Notes under the pieces: generated by a model | Databases searched by the model: none | What the model was told of the DNA's origin: nothing | What the model saw: only the letters and a program-made list of their open reading frames with translations | Translations under genes and position numbers: made by a program | Shown: positions 28,332 through 37,799 of the stretch, in pieces | How the letters are laid out: each line of letters opens with the position of its first letter | How positions within the stretch are numbered: position 1 is the first letter of the stretch | Source: Neoaquamicrobium sediminum | Lineage (GTDB): Bacteria; Pseudomonadota; Alphaproteobacteria; Rhizobiales; Rhizobiaceae | DNA length: 64,000 bases | NCBI RefSeq assembly: GCF_013240295.1 | Contig: NZ_JABETK010000004.1 | Coordinates: 186,001 to 250,000, forward strand | Reading direction: 5' to 3'

Positions 28332-29837
28332 ATGCTTCAGAAGGCAATCGATTGCGCAAAATACGCCATTGCGGCCAGCTGCATCGCGACAGCAGGGTTG
28401 AGCGGCACGGCGTGGGCGGAGCCTGCCGGTACGCTCAAATGGGGCATCGGTTTCGAGCCGCAGGGCTGGAACCCGCAGCTTCCGCCGAACACCACCTACA
28501 CGCAGCTGGTCTATGAAGGCCTCCTGCGCATGGCGCCGGACGGCACCACGCTCGAGCCTGCGCTTGCCACCGAATGGACAGTCACGCCGGAAAACATAAC
28601 GTTCGTCCTGCGCCAGGACGTCCAGTTCCATGACGGCACACCATTCAACGCGGATGCGGTCATCGCCAATATCGAGAACGTTCAGAAGGCGTCCAACCGC
28701 TGGCGAGAGGCTATCGGCGGCATCGCGCAGGTGGTGAAGGTCAACGACTACACCGTCCGCTTCGAGCTCGACCGTCCGAGCCCGTCCCTGCCCTTCACGC
28801 TTTCGCAGCGCGGCCTCAACATGATCAGCCCGAAGGCGATCGCGGACGGCATTTGGGAGCGTGAGCCGGTCGGCACAGGACCTTACACCTATAACCAGGC
28901 TGACACCGTGTCGGGTTCCACCTATGTCTTCGACTTCTTCCCGGACTACTACGATCCTGAGTCGGTCGGGCCGGAGCGGGTCGAGATATCCTATCTGCCG
29001 GATGCCGCGTCACGCTACAACGCGCTGCTGGCAGGCCAGGTCGATGCTATCGATGGCGACCCGACGCAGATGGCCACGGCGGAATCCCAGGGCTTCTCCA
29101 ATCAGGTCTGGCGCACGCTGCGCTATCACCTCTTGATGTTCGATCGCGCCGACGCGCTCGGCGACGTGCGGGTCCGCAAGGCTCTCTGCATGGCTATGCC
29201 CCTCGAGCACATCAACGCGGCGCGTTACGACGGCCTGCTGGAGTTCCCGAGCCAGCGCTTCGACGAGGGCGACCCCGCCCATGTCGCCGGGCTGGAACCC
29301 TACCCATACGACATCGAGGGCGCGAAGGCGCTGCTGGCCGAAGCCGGCGTGTCGAACCTCTCGCTGCAGTTCCCGAGCCCGGACTTCATGCGCATCATCT
29401 CGGAGCTGACGAAGGAAAGCTTTTCGATGATCGGCGTTGACGCCGAGATCATGATGATGCCGACGCCGGAATACTTCCAGAGCTTCTATTCCGGACGCTA
29501 TCCGTTCATCGTCAACACGATGACTCCAGAAAATGGCGGCATGTTCAACTACTATCCATTCCGCTTCGCCCTGGATGGTCCGGCCAACACCTTCAAGGTC
29601 GAGCCGCCGGCACGCCTGGAAGAACTGTATCAGCTGGCGCTGACCGCGCCTGAAGCCGAGCAGCCAGCGCTTCTCCAGGAAATGACGCAGATCATCCATG
29701 ACGAAGCTCTGGATTGCGGCTACTTTGATACGGCCGGCGTCGTGCACTACAACAGCGAGCGTATCGCGCAAATCGCCACCACCACGTGGGAGCCTTCCGC
29801 GCTGCGTTACAAGGACGTGCGCATGGTCGCCGAGTGA
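28332..29837 (+). CDS. Oligopeptide-type ABC transporter substrate-binding protein (SBP family 5)
   Basis: 501 residues. The signal peptide is KYAIAASCIATAGLSGTAWA with cleavage near residue 29. The mature protein shows TLKWGIGFEPQGWNPQ, DVQFHDGTPFNADAV and the family-5 core to the end. ATG 28332 follows AAAGGAGAAAG. It delivers a substrate (peptide, opine or other amphiphile) to the permeases DppB/C-like encoded next. Codons 5-8 carry another GCAATCGATTGC at 28344-28355, which could be an intragenic operator or chance. It heads the transporter operon. Confidence 0.9.
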   Translation: MLQKAIDCAKYAIAASCIATAGLSGTAWAEPAGTLKWGIGFEPQGWNPQLPPNTTYTQLVYEGLLRMAPDGTTLEPALATEWTVTPENITFVLRQDVQFHDGTPFNADAVIANIENVQKASNRWREAIGGIAQVVKVNDYTVRFELDRPSPSLPFTLSQRGLNMISPKAIADGIWEREPVGTGPYTYNQADTVSGSTYVFDFFPDYYDPESVGPERVEISYLPDAASRYNALLAGQVDAIDGDPTQMATAESQGFSNQVWRTLRYHLLMFDRADALGDVRVRKALCMAMPLEHINAARYDGLLEFPSQRFDEGDPAHVAGLEPYPYDIEGAKALLAEAGVSNLSLQFPSPDFMRIISELTKESFSMIGVDAEIMMMPTPEYFQSFYSGRYPFIVNTMTPENGGMFNYYPFRFALDGPANTFKVEPPARLEELYQLALTAPEAEQPALLQEMTQIIHDEALDCGYFDTAGVVHYNSERIAQIATTTWEPSALRYKDVRMVAE

Positions 29838-29844
29838 TCCGAAC

Positions 29845-29867
29845 GGGGGTGGCCTCGCGCCGCCCCC
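29845..29867 (+). terminator. Strong stem-loop followed by a short T run
   Basis: Arms GGGGGTGGC (29845-29853) and GCCGCCCCC (29859-29867) pair over 9 bp with one G-U, loop CTCGC, then TTT. It lies 8 bp after the binding-protein stop and 50 bp before the permease start. It probably acts as partial terminator or 3' stabiliser, giving more binding protein than membrane components. Confidence 0.6.
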
Positions 29868-29917
29868 TTTCACTGTCTAATGGCAGTACCCTACCCTTGC
29901 ACCTGCGTGAGGCCGGC

Positions 29918-30862
29918 ATGTGGAAACTGACATTCGCTAGAACCATCGCTGCGGTTCCCGTCATCATCCTTGTCGCGCTCGTCGCCTTCATGCTCTTCCG
30001 GTTCGTGCCCGTGCAGGCGCCCGCCGCCATCCTCGGCGATGGCGCGACGCCCGAGGCCGTGGCCCGACTCACCGCGGAGATGGGGCTCGACCGACCTGCT
30101 CCCGTCCTATTCCTCGAATGGGTTGGAAACGCGCTGCAAGGCGACTTCGGCCGCTCCTACGTCACCAACCTCGAAGTCTCCAGCGAGATCGCTCACCGCC
30201 TGCCCATCACGCTTACGCTTGCTCTGGGCGGCATAGTCATAGCGGTGCTTCTCGGCGTTCCCACCGGCGTGGCGGCGGCGCTCTACCGCAATTCCTGGAT
30301 CGACCGCGCCCTCACCGGCGTCGTCTCGGTTCTCCTGGCGATGCCGGGTTTCTGGCTTGCGCTCCTGCTCGTACTGGCCTTCGCCGTTCAGCTGCGCTGG
30401 CTGCCCGCTGCCGGCTACACGCCGCCCTCGGCCGGCCTCTGGCCATGGCTGCGCGGCTTTATCCTGCCCTGCCTAGCGCTGGGCCTCGGCGCCACGGCCA
30501 ACATCGCCCGCCACACACGCTCCTCGATGCTTCAGCAGCTCGATTCCCAATATGCCCGCGCATTGACGGCGCGCGGATGCCCCCGCGGGCGTCTTGTAAT
30601 GCGCTACTGCCTCAAGAACGCGATGATGCCAGTTCTGGCGATCATTGGAATGCTGACTGCGCTCATGCTCAGCGGCTCTTTCGTAATCGAAAAAGTCTTT
30701 TCGGTGCCGGGACTCGGCTCGCTGATCCTCGATTCCATCAATCGTGGCGACACCCCCGTGCTTCAGGCCGTGGTGGTTGTGGTCGCGGTTTTCATAATCG
30801 TGGTGAACCTGCTGGTTGATATCGGCTACGGCCTCATCGACCCCAAGGTGCGGCCCGAATAG
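29918..30862 (+). CDS. ABC transporter permease, DppB/OppB type
   Basis: 314 residues, about six membrane segments. The N-terminus RTIAAVPVIILVALVAFMLF and the cytoplasmic EAA-type loop near residue 205 (QYARALTARGCPRGRLVMRY) with FVIEKVFSVPGLGSLILDSI are hallmarks of the first permease of peptide/opine importers. ATG 29918 is chosen as it starts the first membrane segment; a longer frame upstream has no family resemblance. Precedes the fused permease-ATPase gene. Confidence 0.9.
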   Translation: MWKLTFARTIAAVPVIILVALVAFMLFRFVPVQAPAAILGDGATPEAVARLTAEMGLDRPAPVLFLEWVGNALQGDFGRSYVTNLEVSSEIAHRLPITLTLALGGIVIAVLLGVPTGVAAALYRNSWIDRALTGVVSVLLAMPGFWLALLLVLAFAVQLRWLPAAGYTPPSAGLWPWLRGFILPCLALGLGATANIARHTRSSMLQQLDSQYARALTARGCPRGRLVMRYCLKNAMMPVLAIIGMLTALMLSGSFVIEKVFSVPGLGSLILDSINRGDTPVLQAVVVVVAVFIIVVNLLVDIGYGLIDPKVRPE

Positions 30863-30898
30863 TGCCGCGCGACAAGTAATGATCGGACGTAAGTTGAG

Positions 30899-32692
30899 AT
30901 GAGCGATCAGGCAACGAATACGCTTCAGGCGCCTCTGGAGACAGCGCTCGCCGACACGCAGCAAAAGCGCCCTGCCTTTCTGGCGCGGCTGCTGGCGCAG
31001 CCTTCAACCGTACTGGCCCTCTTCTGGGTGCTGCTGCTGGTCGTCGTCGCTATCTTCGCGCAATACGTCTCCCCTTATGACCCCAACGCATCGAGCGTCA
31101 TGCGACGGCTGCAAGGCCTGTCGCAGGAGAACCTGTTAGGCACCGACGACCTCGGCCGCGACCTGCTTTCTCGCGCCATGTGGGGCGCGCGGGTCGCGCT
31201 GCTGGCCGTCACCCAGGCCGTCCTTCCCGCCATGCTGGTCGGCGTGCCCATCGGCCTCTTCGTCGCCTATCGCGGCGGTTGGTGGGACCGTGTGGTGATG
31301 CGTCTGGTCGAAGTCGAGCAGGCGATCCCGATGCTGCTCTTCGCCTTCACCTTCATTGCGATCTTCGGGCGCGGCCTCACCAATGCGATGCTGGCCGTCA
31401 GCCTCGGTTTCGCAATGTCGTATCTGCGGCTCACGCGCGCCGTTGTTTTGGCCGAGCGGCCCAAAGCTTACGTGCAGGCGGCTGAGATACAGGGCTACTC
31501 TACGCTTCGCATCCTGTTCCGCCACATTCTGCCCAACGCCATCGGCCCGATCGCGGTGCAGACGTCCATCCTTGCCGGCGTCGCGATCCTTATCGAAGCA
31601 ATGCTGAGCTTCCTCGGCCTCGGTGTCTCGACGGGCAGCCCAAGCTGGGGCGCGATGCTCGACGATGCCCGCCGCTTCCAGATTCAACAACCGCTGCTGT
31701 CCCTGGTACCCGGCGCCGCCATCACGCTAACCGTGCTGTCCTTCAATCTTCTGGGAGACGGTTTCCGCGACGCCTTCAACAGCGATCTCATCATCCCGAA
31801 GCGCAAGAAGGGCTCCATTCCTGCGGCCGTCGCTCCGGAACCGGATGCGCCGCTGACGCAGAATTCCACCGCGACTTCAGATGCGGTCCTTGCTCTCAAC
31901 AATGTCAGCGTCGAATTCCCCAGCTACAGCGGCAGCTTTCAGCGGGTGGTCAGCAACATCTCCTTTTCTATCGCACCGGGTGAAATCTACGGGCTCGTGG
32001 GCGAATCCGGCTCTGGCAAGTCGATGACCACGTCAGCCATTCTTGGTCAGGTGCCGAAGCCGGGCCGCATCGCCGGCGGCAGCATCGTGCTCGCCGGCCG
32101 CCAGCTCGTGGGTCTGCCCGAGCGGCAGATGAGCCGCATCCGTGGCCGCGAGATAGGCGCGGTGTTCCAGGATCCGATGATGGCGCTGTCGCCCGTCCAC
32201 AAGGTTGGCGACCAGATGATTGAGGGCCTCGTCCGCCACGAAGGCATATCGCGGAAGCAAGCGCTTGCCCGGGCAGCCGAGCTGCTCGACCTCGTTGGCG
32301 TCACTGATGCCCGCAACCGCCTTGACGATTATCCGCACCAGTTCTCCGGTGGCATGGCGCAGCGCGCGATGGTCGCTGCCGCCCTCATCTGCAAGCCGAA
32401 GCTCTTGATCGCCGACGAGCCGACGACCGCGCTCGACGTCACCGTCCAGAAGCAGGTTCTCGAACTGCTGCTACAGCTACGCGGGACGCTCGGTATGTCG
32501 GTGCTGTTCATCACGCATGATCTTGCCGTGGTTGCCCAGCTCTGCGACCGCGTCGGCGTCATGAAGCTCGGCGAACTGGTCGAGGAAGGTACGACCGCGC
32601 AGCTCTTCGCCAATCCCGAACATCCCTATACGCGGCAGCTCATGCTCGCCCGCGAGATGCTTGACGGCCCGGCCGGAAAGAGCGCGTCATGA
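30899..32692 (+). CDS. Fused ABC permease (DppC type) and ATPase (DppD type)
   Basis: 597 residues. Residues 1 to about 300 form the second permease, with LLGTDDLGRDLLSRAMWGAR and EIQGYSTLRILFRHILPNAI; a linker rich in Pro/Ala follows. From about residue 325 comes the ATPase: Walker A GLVGESGSGKSM, signature FSGGMAQRAMVAAAL, Walker B LLIADEPTTALDV. Such fusions are known in peptide/nickel-type importers. Its stop overlaps the start of the second ATPase gene as ATGA, so all parts are made together. Confidence 0.9.
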   Translation: MSDQATNTLQAPLETALADTQQKRPAFLARLLAQPSTVLALFWVLLLVVVAIFAQYVSPYDPNASSVMRRLQGLSQENLLGTDDLGRDLLSRAMWGARVALLAVTQAVLPAMLVGVPIGLFVAYRGGWWDRVVMRLVEVEQAIPMLLFAFTFIAIFGRGLTNAMLAVSLGFAMSYLRLTRAVVLAERPKAYVQAAEIQGYSTLRILFRHILPNAIGPIAVQTSILAGVAILIEAMLSFLGLGVSTGSPSWGAMLDDARRFQIQQPLLSLVPGAAITLTVLSFNLLGDGFRDAFNSDLIIPKRKKGSIPAAVAPEPDAPLTQNSTATSDAVLALNNVSVEFPSYSGSFQRVVSNISFSIAPGEIYGLVGESGSGKSMTTSAILGQVPKPGRIAGGSIVLAGRQLVGLPERQMSRIRGREIGAVFQDPMMALSPVHKVGDQMIEGLVRHEGISRKQALARAAELLDLVGVTDARNRLDDYPHQFSGGMAQRAMVAAALICKPKLLIADEPTTALDVTVQKQVLELLLQLRGTLGMSVLFITHDLAVVAQLCDRVGVMKLGELVEEGTTAQLFANPEHPYTRQLMLAREMLDGPAGKSAS

Positions 32693-33495
32693 GCACCAGC
32701 GACATCCTGCGCGTCGAAGACCTGCGTATCCGCTACGAAAAGGGCCGTTCCATCTGGGGCATCCCCCGCTACGGCGATGTCGTGCACGGCGTGTCTTTCT
32801 CCGTGAAGCAGGGCGAGACGTTTGGCCTCGTCGGTGAATCCGGCTCAGGCAAGAGCACCATCGGCAAGGCGATCCTGCGCCAGATCCCGGTCATCGGCGG
32901 CACGATCACCTTCGACGGGCAGCGCGTCACCGACTGGCCGGACGGCCGCACACCGCTTTCCTATCGCCGCGCCGTGCAGGTGGTGTTCCAGAGCCCGCGC
33001 CTCTCCCTCAACGCCCGCATGCTGGCGCGCGACACCGTTGCCGAGGCAGTCGCATTCCATCTGGGCTACAAGGGATCGCAGCTCGACGGCCACGTGGCGC
33101 AACTATTCGACGATGTGGGCCTGCCGCGCCATTTCGGCGAGCGCTATCCGGACGAACTTTCGGGTGGCCAGCAGCAGCGCGTCGCTATCGCGCGTGCGCT
33201 CGCCTGCGATCCGAAACTCGTTATCTGCGACGAAGCCGTCAGCGCGCTAGACGTGTCGACCCAGGCGCAGGTCATCGCGCTGCTTCGCCGGCTCCAGCAG
33301 GAACGCGGCCTCAGCTATGTGTTCATCTCTCACGATCTCGGCGTGGTGCGGAACTTGTGCCATTCGGTCGGCGTGCTCCAGCATGGCCGCTTCACCGATC
33401 TGGGCAGCACGCAGAAGGTGTTCGAACGGCCCAAGAGCCAGTACACGCGCGACCTGCTCAGCGCGATCCCGCGCGTCCCTGGCAAGGCAGCCTGA
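32689..33495 (+). CDS. ABC transporter ATPase, DppF/OppF type
   Basis: 268 residues. Walker A GLVGESGSGKST, signature LSGGQQQRVAIARALA, Walker B LVICDEAVSALDV, switch SHDLGVVRNLC. Compared with the 300-plus residues of stand-alone OppF it is slightly short, lacking much of the C-terminal extension. It completes the importer (binding protein, permease, permease-ATPase, ATPase). It ends 3 bp before the convergent lacI-type gene. Confidence 0.9.
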   Translation: MSTSDILRVEDLRIRYEKGRSIWGIPRYGDVVHGVSFSVKQGETFGLVGESGSGKSTIGKAILRQIPVIGGTITFDGQRVTDWPDGRTPLSYRRAVQVVFQSPRLSLNARMLARDTVAEAVAFHLGYKGSQLDGHVAQLFDDVGLPRHFGERYPDELSGGQQQRVAIARALACDPKLVICDEAVSALDVSTQAQVIALLRRLQQERGLSYVFISHDLGVVRNLCHSVGVLQHGRFTDLGSTQKVFERPKSQYTRDLLSAIPRVPGKAA

Positions 33496-33498
33496 ACG

Positions 33499-34566
33499 TC
33501 AGACCCTCCGGGTCGATCCTCTAACGACCAGCTCCGGTGCCAGCACGATGCTGCGTCGCGCGCCGCCGTCGTGGTTGATTTCACTCATCAACAGGCGCGC
33601 AGCCTCGCGGCCCAATTCGCGATGGCTGATGCGGATGGTGGTCAGCGGCGGGTGCACCATGTCGACCAACGGCATGTCGTTGTGGCCGACGATCGAGATA
33701 TTGTCTGGCACGTCCAGCCCGGCCGCGTACACGGCATCATAGGCGCCCAGCGCGACGAGATCGTTGGATGCGACGACCGCCGTTATGCCCGGATGATCCT
33801 TGAGCATGGTCTGCATGGCCTCCTGCCCGGCCGCGCGCGTATAGCCTGCACATTCCACGACAGGCGCATCGTTCGCGGCCAGGCCTACGTCGGCAATGCC
33901 CTCGCGAAACCCCTTGTTGCGCAGAAAGCCCGTCGAAAGGTTCTGCGGCCCGGCCAGATGTCCGATCCGGCGGTGGCCCGCCTCGTAGAGATGGTCGATC
34001 GCCAGCCGCATGCTGTGCACGTCGTCGGTGGTCACCGATGACACGCGCATCAGGCTTTCTGCCCGATTGACCAGCACCACCGGCAGCCTCTCGTTCATGC
34101 ATTGCTGCACGAGATCGTCGTTACGGCTCACGGTCGCGAGGATCAGCCCCTCGACGCGCCGGGCGACCAGTTCGAACATCATCTCGGTCTGGCTGCGCGC
34201 CTCTGTGCCGACATCCGCGACGATGGTGGCGAAGCCTGCCTCGGAGGTCACTTCTGCAATGCCGCTCAAGATCGGCGAGAAGACCGGATTGCTGATGTCA
34301 GGCAGGAACACGCCGATCAGTTTGGAGCGGCCGGTGCGCAGGCTTGCCGCCGCCGCGTTGGGATAGTAGCCGAGCTTCTTGGCGGCCTGCTCGATGCGTT
34401 CGGAGGTTTCCTTGCGGATCAGCCCGCGCGTCGTTGGGTTGAGCGCGCGCGAAACCGTCGACGGATGCACGCCGAGCTCTTCCGCGATTTTCTTGATCGT
34501 CGTTGCCCCGCCGCGCTGCACGATGCTCTCCTCGCCAAGCAGCGCACCAAGACTTGCGCCGCGCAT
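33499..34566 (-). CDS. LacI-family transcriptional regulator
   Basis: 355 residues. The HTH lies at about residues 22-45 (TTIKKIAEELGVHPSTVSRA) with the hinge helix AAASLRTGRSKLIGVFLPDI; a periplasmic-binding-protein-like sensor domain follows, with GYTRAAGQEAMQTML and the dimer region. Palindromic sites of type GCAATCGATTGC near four promoters of this region, including one 9 bp upstream of its own start, make it the probable regulator of the amidohydrolase and dioxygenase-transporter operons. The effector is probably a pathway intermediate. Confidence 0.88.
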   Translation of the reverse strand: MRGASLGALLGEESIVQRGGATTIKKIAEELGVHPSTVSRALNPTTRGLIRKETSERIEQAAKKLGYYPNAAAASLRTGRSKLIGVFLPDISNPVFSPILSGIAEVTSEAGFATIVADVGTEARSQTEMMFELVARRVEGLILATVSRNDDLVQQCMNERLPVVLVNRAESLMRVSSVTTDDVHSMRLAIDHLYEAGHRRIGHLAGPQNLSTGFLRNKGFREGIADVGLAANDAPVVECAGYTRAAGQEAMQTMLKDHPGITAVVASNDLVALGAYDAVYAAGLDVPDNISIVGHNDMPLVDMVHPPLTTIRISHRELGREAARLLMSEINHDGGARRSIVLAPELVVRGSTRRV

Positions 34567-34574
34567 AGCTTAAC

Positions 34575-34586
34575 GCATTCGATTGC
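34575..34586. promoter_or_regulatory. LacI-type operator candidate, GCATTCGATTGC
   Basis: One mismatch from GCAATCGATTGC, 9 bp upstream of the lacI-type start codon, so it overlaps the probable ribosome/promoter area. It suggests autorepression of the regulator gene. Confidence 0.45.
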
Positions 34587-34648
34587 ACGGGGAAATATAG
34601 CGAACTCCTCCATCCCGCCCAATCGCGGGATAGAGGCGTTTTATTTGC

Positions 34649-36199
34649 TTAGATTACAGCTTCGATAAGGAACGGGCCCTTATTCGCCAGCGCGCTGTCG
34701 AGCAGGCGAGCGAATTCTTGCGCCGTGGTGGCGCGGCCTGCCTCAACGCCCATGCCGCGCGCAATCTCGCACCAACTCAGATTCGGACGGTCGAGGTCGA
34801 GCATGGCGCGGGCGTTCCTGCCGAACTGATTGACGCCGACATTGCGCATCTCGCCCTGCAGAATTGCGTAGGAACTGTTAGCGAAGACGATGGTCACGAC
34901 ATCGAGGTTTTCGCGTGCTTGCGTCCACAAACCCTGCACGGTGTACATGCCGCTGCCGTCGGCCTGCAAAAGTACGACCTTGCGCTCCGGGCACGCGATA
35001 GCCGCGCCTATCGATAGGGGAATGCCCTCGCCGATCGCGCCGCCGGTCAGCGGAACGTGGTCATGCGGCTGCATGATGCTGGCGAATTGCGCGAAGCCAC
35101 GTCCCGACGTGATCGATTCGTCGCAAATTATAGCGTTCTCGGGCAGGCGGCGGGCCACCATTTGTCCGATACTGTCGGGATGGAGCGCGTCGGTCGGCTC
35201 CCCGATCTCGTGCGTCTTCAGGCTCGCCAGAACCGGTTTTGCCGTGTGCGCACCAACTTCCGAGCATAGCTGCTCTAGGGACAGACGCAGGTTCGAGGCA
35301 GAATCGCCCAACTGGATCACAGCACAGTCCTTGGGCAGGAGCGTGCTCGGCTTGCCGGGATAGGCGAAGAACGCCACCGGCTCGCCCTTGCCGACGCATA
35401 TGGCGACCTGGATGTCGGCCAGTGCAGCAACGGCCATTTCGAGCACATAGGGGACCGGGCGCACGGCGACTCGGCCTGCGCCGCGCTCGCTGCGACCCGA
35501 CGTCTGCGAGAACAGCACGGCACCCGTCTTTGCAGCCAGCTTACCTGCCAGTTCCAGCGCATCGGCGCGCAGCGCCGTGCCGGAAAGGAAGATGCCAACT
35601 TTCTTGCCGCTCGACAGAGCCACCGCCGCTGCCATGATGCTTTCGGCGGAAGCAGCCGGAGCGTCGGGTACCGTCTGCGCATTCAGCTCTTCGGGCTCGA
35701 CCTCGCCCCACGCCGCATCGGCGGGGAGTATCATGGTTGACACGCCACGCCGAGCAATGGAGGCCAGATAGGCCTCCTCCGTTACTCCGCGCACACGCTC
35801 CGCCGCCGTCGCACGGCCGACCCAGGCCGACATCGGGCGGGCGAGCCCATCGATATCGCTCGTCAGCGGCGCGTCATACTGCAGATGATAGGTCGCATGG
35901 TCGCCCACCACGTTGATCATCGGCGTGTGGGCACGGCGTGCATTGTGCATGTTGGCAAGGCCGTTGGCGAGGCCAGGGCCGGTGTGCAGCAGCGTTACCG
36001 CGGGCTTGTCGGCCATGCGCGCATATCCGTCGGCGGCTCCGGTCACGACGCCCTCGAACAGACCGAGCACACAGCGCATCTGGGGCTTGCGGTCCAGCGC
36101 CGCGACGAAGTGCATCTCGGAGGTTCCCGGATTTGCAAAACACACGTCCACGCCATTCACGAGCAGGACGTCACAGAGCATGTCCGCGCCGTTCATCAT
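34649..36199 (-). CDS. ThDP-dependent enzyme, acetolactate synthase / benzoylformate decarboxylase family
   Basis: 516 residues, three-domain ThDP fold. The N-terminal glutamate region is NPGTSEMHFVAALDR; GLFEGVVTGAADGYARM follows. The C-terminal pyrophosphate motif reads ADGSGMYTVQGLWTQAREN (canonical GDG has A in place of the first G) and ends with N in FANSSYAIL. Such proteins decarboxylate 2-keto acids or carboligate them. It lies between lacI and gabD on the same strand, but its own link with either is unproven. A weak LacI-like site is at 36224. ALS activity is possible but no small-subunit gene is seen. Confidence 0.78.
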   Translation of the reverse strand: MMNGADMLCDVLLVNGVDVCFANPGTSEMHFVAALDRKPQMRCVLGLFEGVVTGAADGYARMADKPAVTLLHTGPGLANGLANMHNARRAHTPMINVVGDHATYHLQYDAPLTSDIDGLARPMSAWVGRATAAERVRGVTEEAYLASIARRGVSTMILPADAAWGEVEPEELNAQTVPDAPAASAESIMAAAVALSSGKKVGIFLSGTALRADALELAGKLAAKTGAVLFSQTSGRSERGAGRVAVRPVPYVLEMAVAALADIQVAICVGKGEPVAFFAYPGKPSTLLPKDCAVIQLGDSASNLRLSLEQLCSEVGAHTAKPVLASLKTHEIGEPTDALHPDSIGQMVARRLPENAIICDESITSGRGFAQFASIMQPHDHVPLTGGAIGEGIPLSIGAAIACPERKVVLLQADGSGMYTVQGLWTQARENLDVVTIVFANSSYAILQGEMRNVGVNQFGRNARAMLDLDRPNLSWCEIARGMGVEAGRATTAQEFARLLDSALANKGPFLIEAVI

Positions 36200-36223
36200 G
36201 TTTCCCTCATATTCTTGTCATTG

Positions 36224-36236
36224 TATGATCGTTCGC
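36224..36236. promoter_or_regulatory. Weak LacI-type operator candidate, TATGATCGTTCGC
   Basis: Nine bases (ATCGTTCGC) match the site at 28201-28209, 25 bp upstream of the ThDP enzyme start. The left half is poor. It would link the ThDP gene to the LacI regulon if bound. Confidence 0.3.
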
Positions 36237-36283
36237 TCCCGACAGCGGACCTTAGGTCTCCGGCAGGCCCGTGTGCGAAGGGC

Positions 36284-37731
36284 TCAGGGCGACGCGTTCG
36301 TCACGAATTTGGTGACCAGGTAGGCGTTGATAGCCTCCGAACCGCCCTCGGTGCCGTAGCCGGAATCCTTGATGCCGCCGAACGGCACTTCCGGCAGCGC
36401 CAGACCGTTGTGGTTGATCGACGTCATTCCCGCCTCAATGCGCACGCCAAGTTGCTGGGCGGTGTTGGCCGAGCCGGTGAAAGCGTAGGAGGCGAGGCCA
36501 AACGGCAGGCGGTTCGCCTCGTCGATCACCTCGTCCAGCGTCGAAAAGGGAGAGAACACCGCGACGGGACCGAACGGCTCCTCGTTCATGATGCGCGCGG
36601 TTTTCGGCACGTTGGACAGCACCGTCGGCTCGAAGAAATTTCCGACATTGCCGATGCGGCGGCCGCCCGTCTTGAGCTCGGCCCCGTGGTCCACCGCGTC
36701 CTGGATCAACGCTTCCAGCGCCGGGATGCGACGCTCGTTGGCGAGCGGGCCCATCTGCGTGCCCTCCTCGAAGCCACTGCCGACCTTGATCGCCTTCGCA
36801 GCCTCGGTGAACGCATCCACGACCTCGTGGTAGACGCCTTCCTGCACGAGGAAGCGCGTCGGCGAAACACAGACCTGTCCGGCGTTGCGGAACTTCGAAC
36901 CGGCCAGCACCTTCACGGCGTTGTCGAGATCGGCATCCTCGAAAATAATAGCAGGCGCATGACCGCCCAGTTCCATGGTCGACAGCTTCATGTGCTGCGC
37001 GCGAGCGCTGCAAGCTGCTTGCCCACCGGCGTCGATCCCGTGAAAGAGATCTTGCGGATCACCGGATGCGGGATGAGATATTCCGAAATCTCGGCGGGAA
37101 CGCCGTAGACGAGGTTGATCACACCTGCAGGAACGCCTGCATCGACAAAGGCACGGATGAGTTCGGCGGGCGATGCCGGCGTTTCTTCAGGTGCCTTGAC
37201 GATGATCGAGCAGCCGGCGGCGATCGCCGCCGAAAGCTTGCGCACCACCTGGTTGATCGGGAAGTTCCACGGCGTGAACGCTGCAACCGGGCCGACCGGC
37301 AGCTTGAATGCCATCTGGGTCACGCCCGGCATGCGGGCGGGGATGATCTGGCCGTAGGTGCGGCGGGCCTCCTCGGCGAACCAGTCGATGATATCCGCCC
37401 CAGCCATCACTTCCATCGTCGCTTCGCCGACAGGTTTGCCCTGCTCGCGCGTCATCATCTTCGCGATTTCGCCGGCGCGCTTACGCAGAAGCTCGGCGGC
37501 TTTGCGCATCACCTTGGATCTTTCGTAGGCCGAGGTAGCCCTCCACACCTTGAAGCCACGATCTACAGCGGCAAGGGCTGCATCCAGGTCGGCCCTTGTC
37601 GCGTGCGCGACCGTACCGATCTTTTCGCCCGTCGCCGGGTCGAGAACCGGGATGGTCCTGCCTTCGACGCCATCGCGCCATTCGCCGTCAATCAAAAGCT
37701 GAGTGTTGGGATAGGTCTTGCCGTCGGCCAT
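36284..37731 (-). CDS. gabD: Succinate-semialdehyde dehydrogenase-like aldehyde dehydrogenase (one frame break)
   Basis: 482 residues after correction, the typical GabD length. Landmarks: GPVAAFTPWNFPINQVVRKL, active-site Glu in MELGGHAP, catalytic Cys in NAGQVCVSPTRF, and the C-terminal GIKDSGYGTEGG. NAD(P)-dependent oxidation of succinate semialdehyde to succinate is the usual role, and gabT follows upstream on the same strand. Near 37000 one base of a GCGGCG run seems lost; correction joins KQLAAL to AAQHMKLSTMELGGH. Start 37731 (MADGKTYPNTQL) chosen. The ALDH could also act on other semialdehydes. Confidence 0.86.
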
Positions 37732-37799
37732 GATCACGCTCCACAAGAGCAAGTGGAGGCGACGCCATCGCGCCGCCTTGTTTTGGGTGTCCGGTCTGC

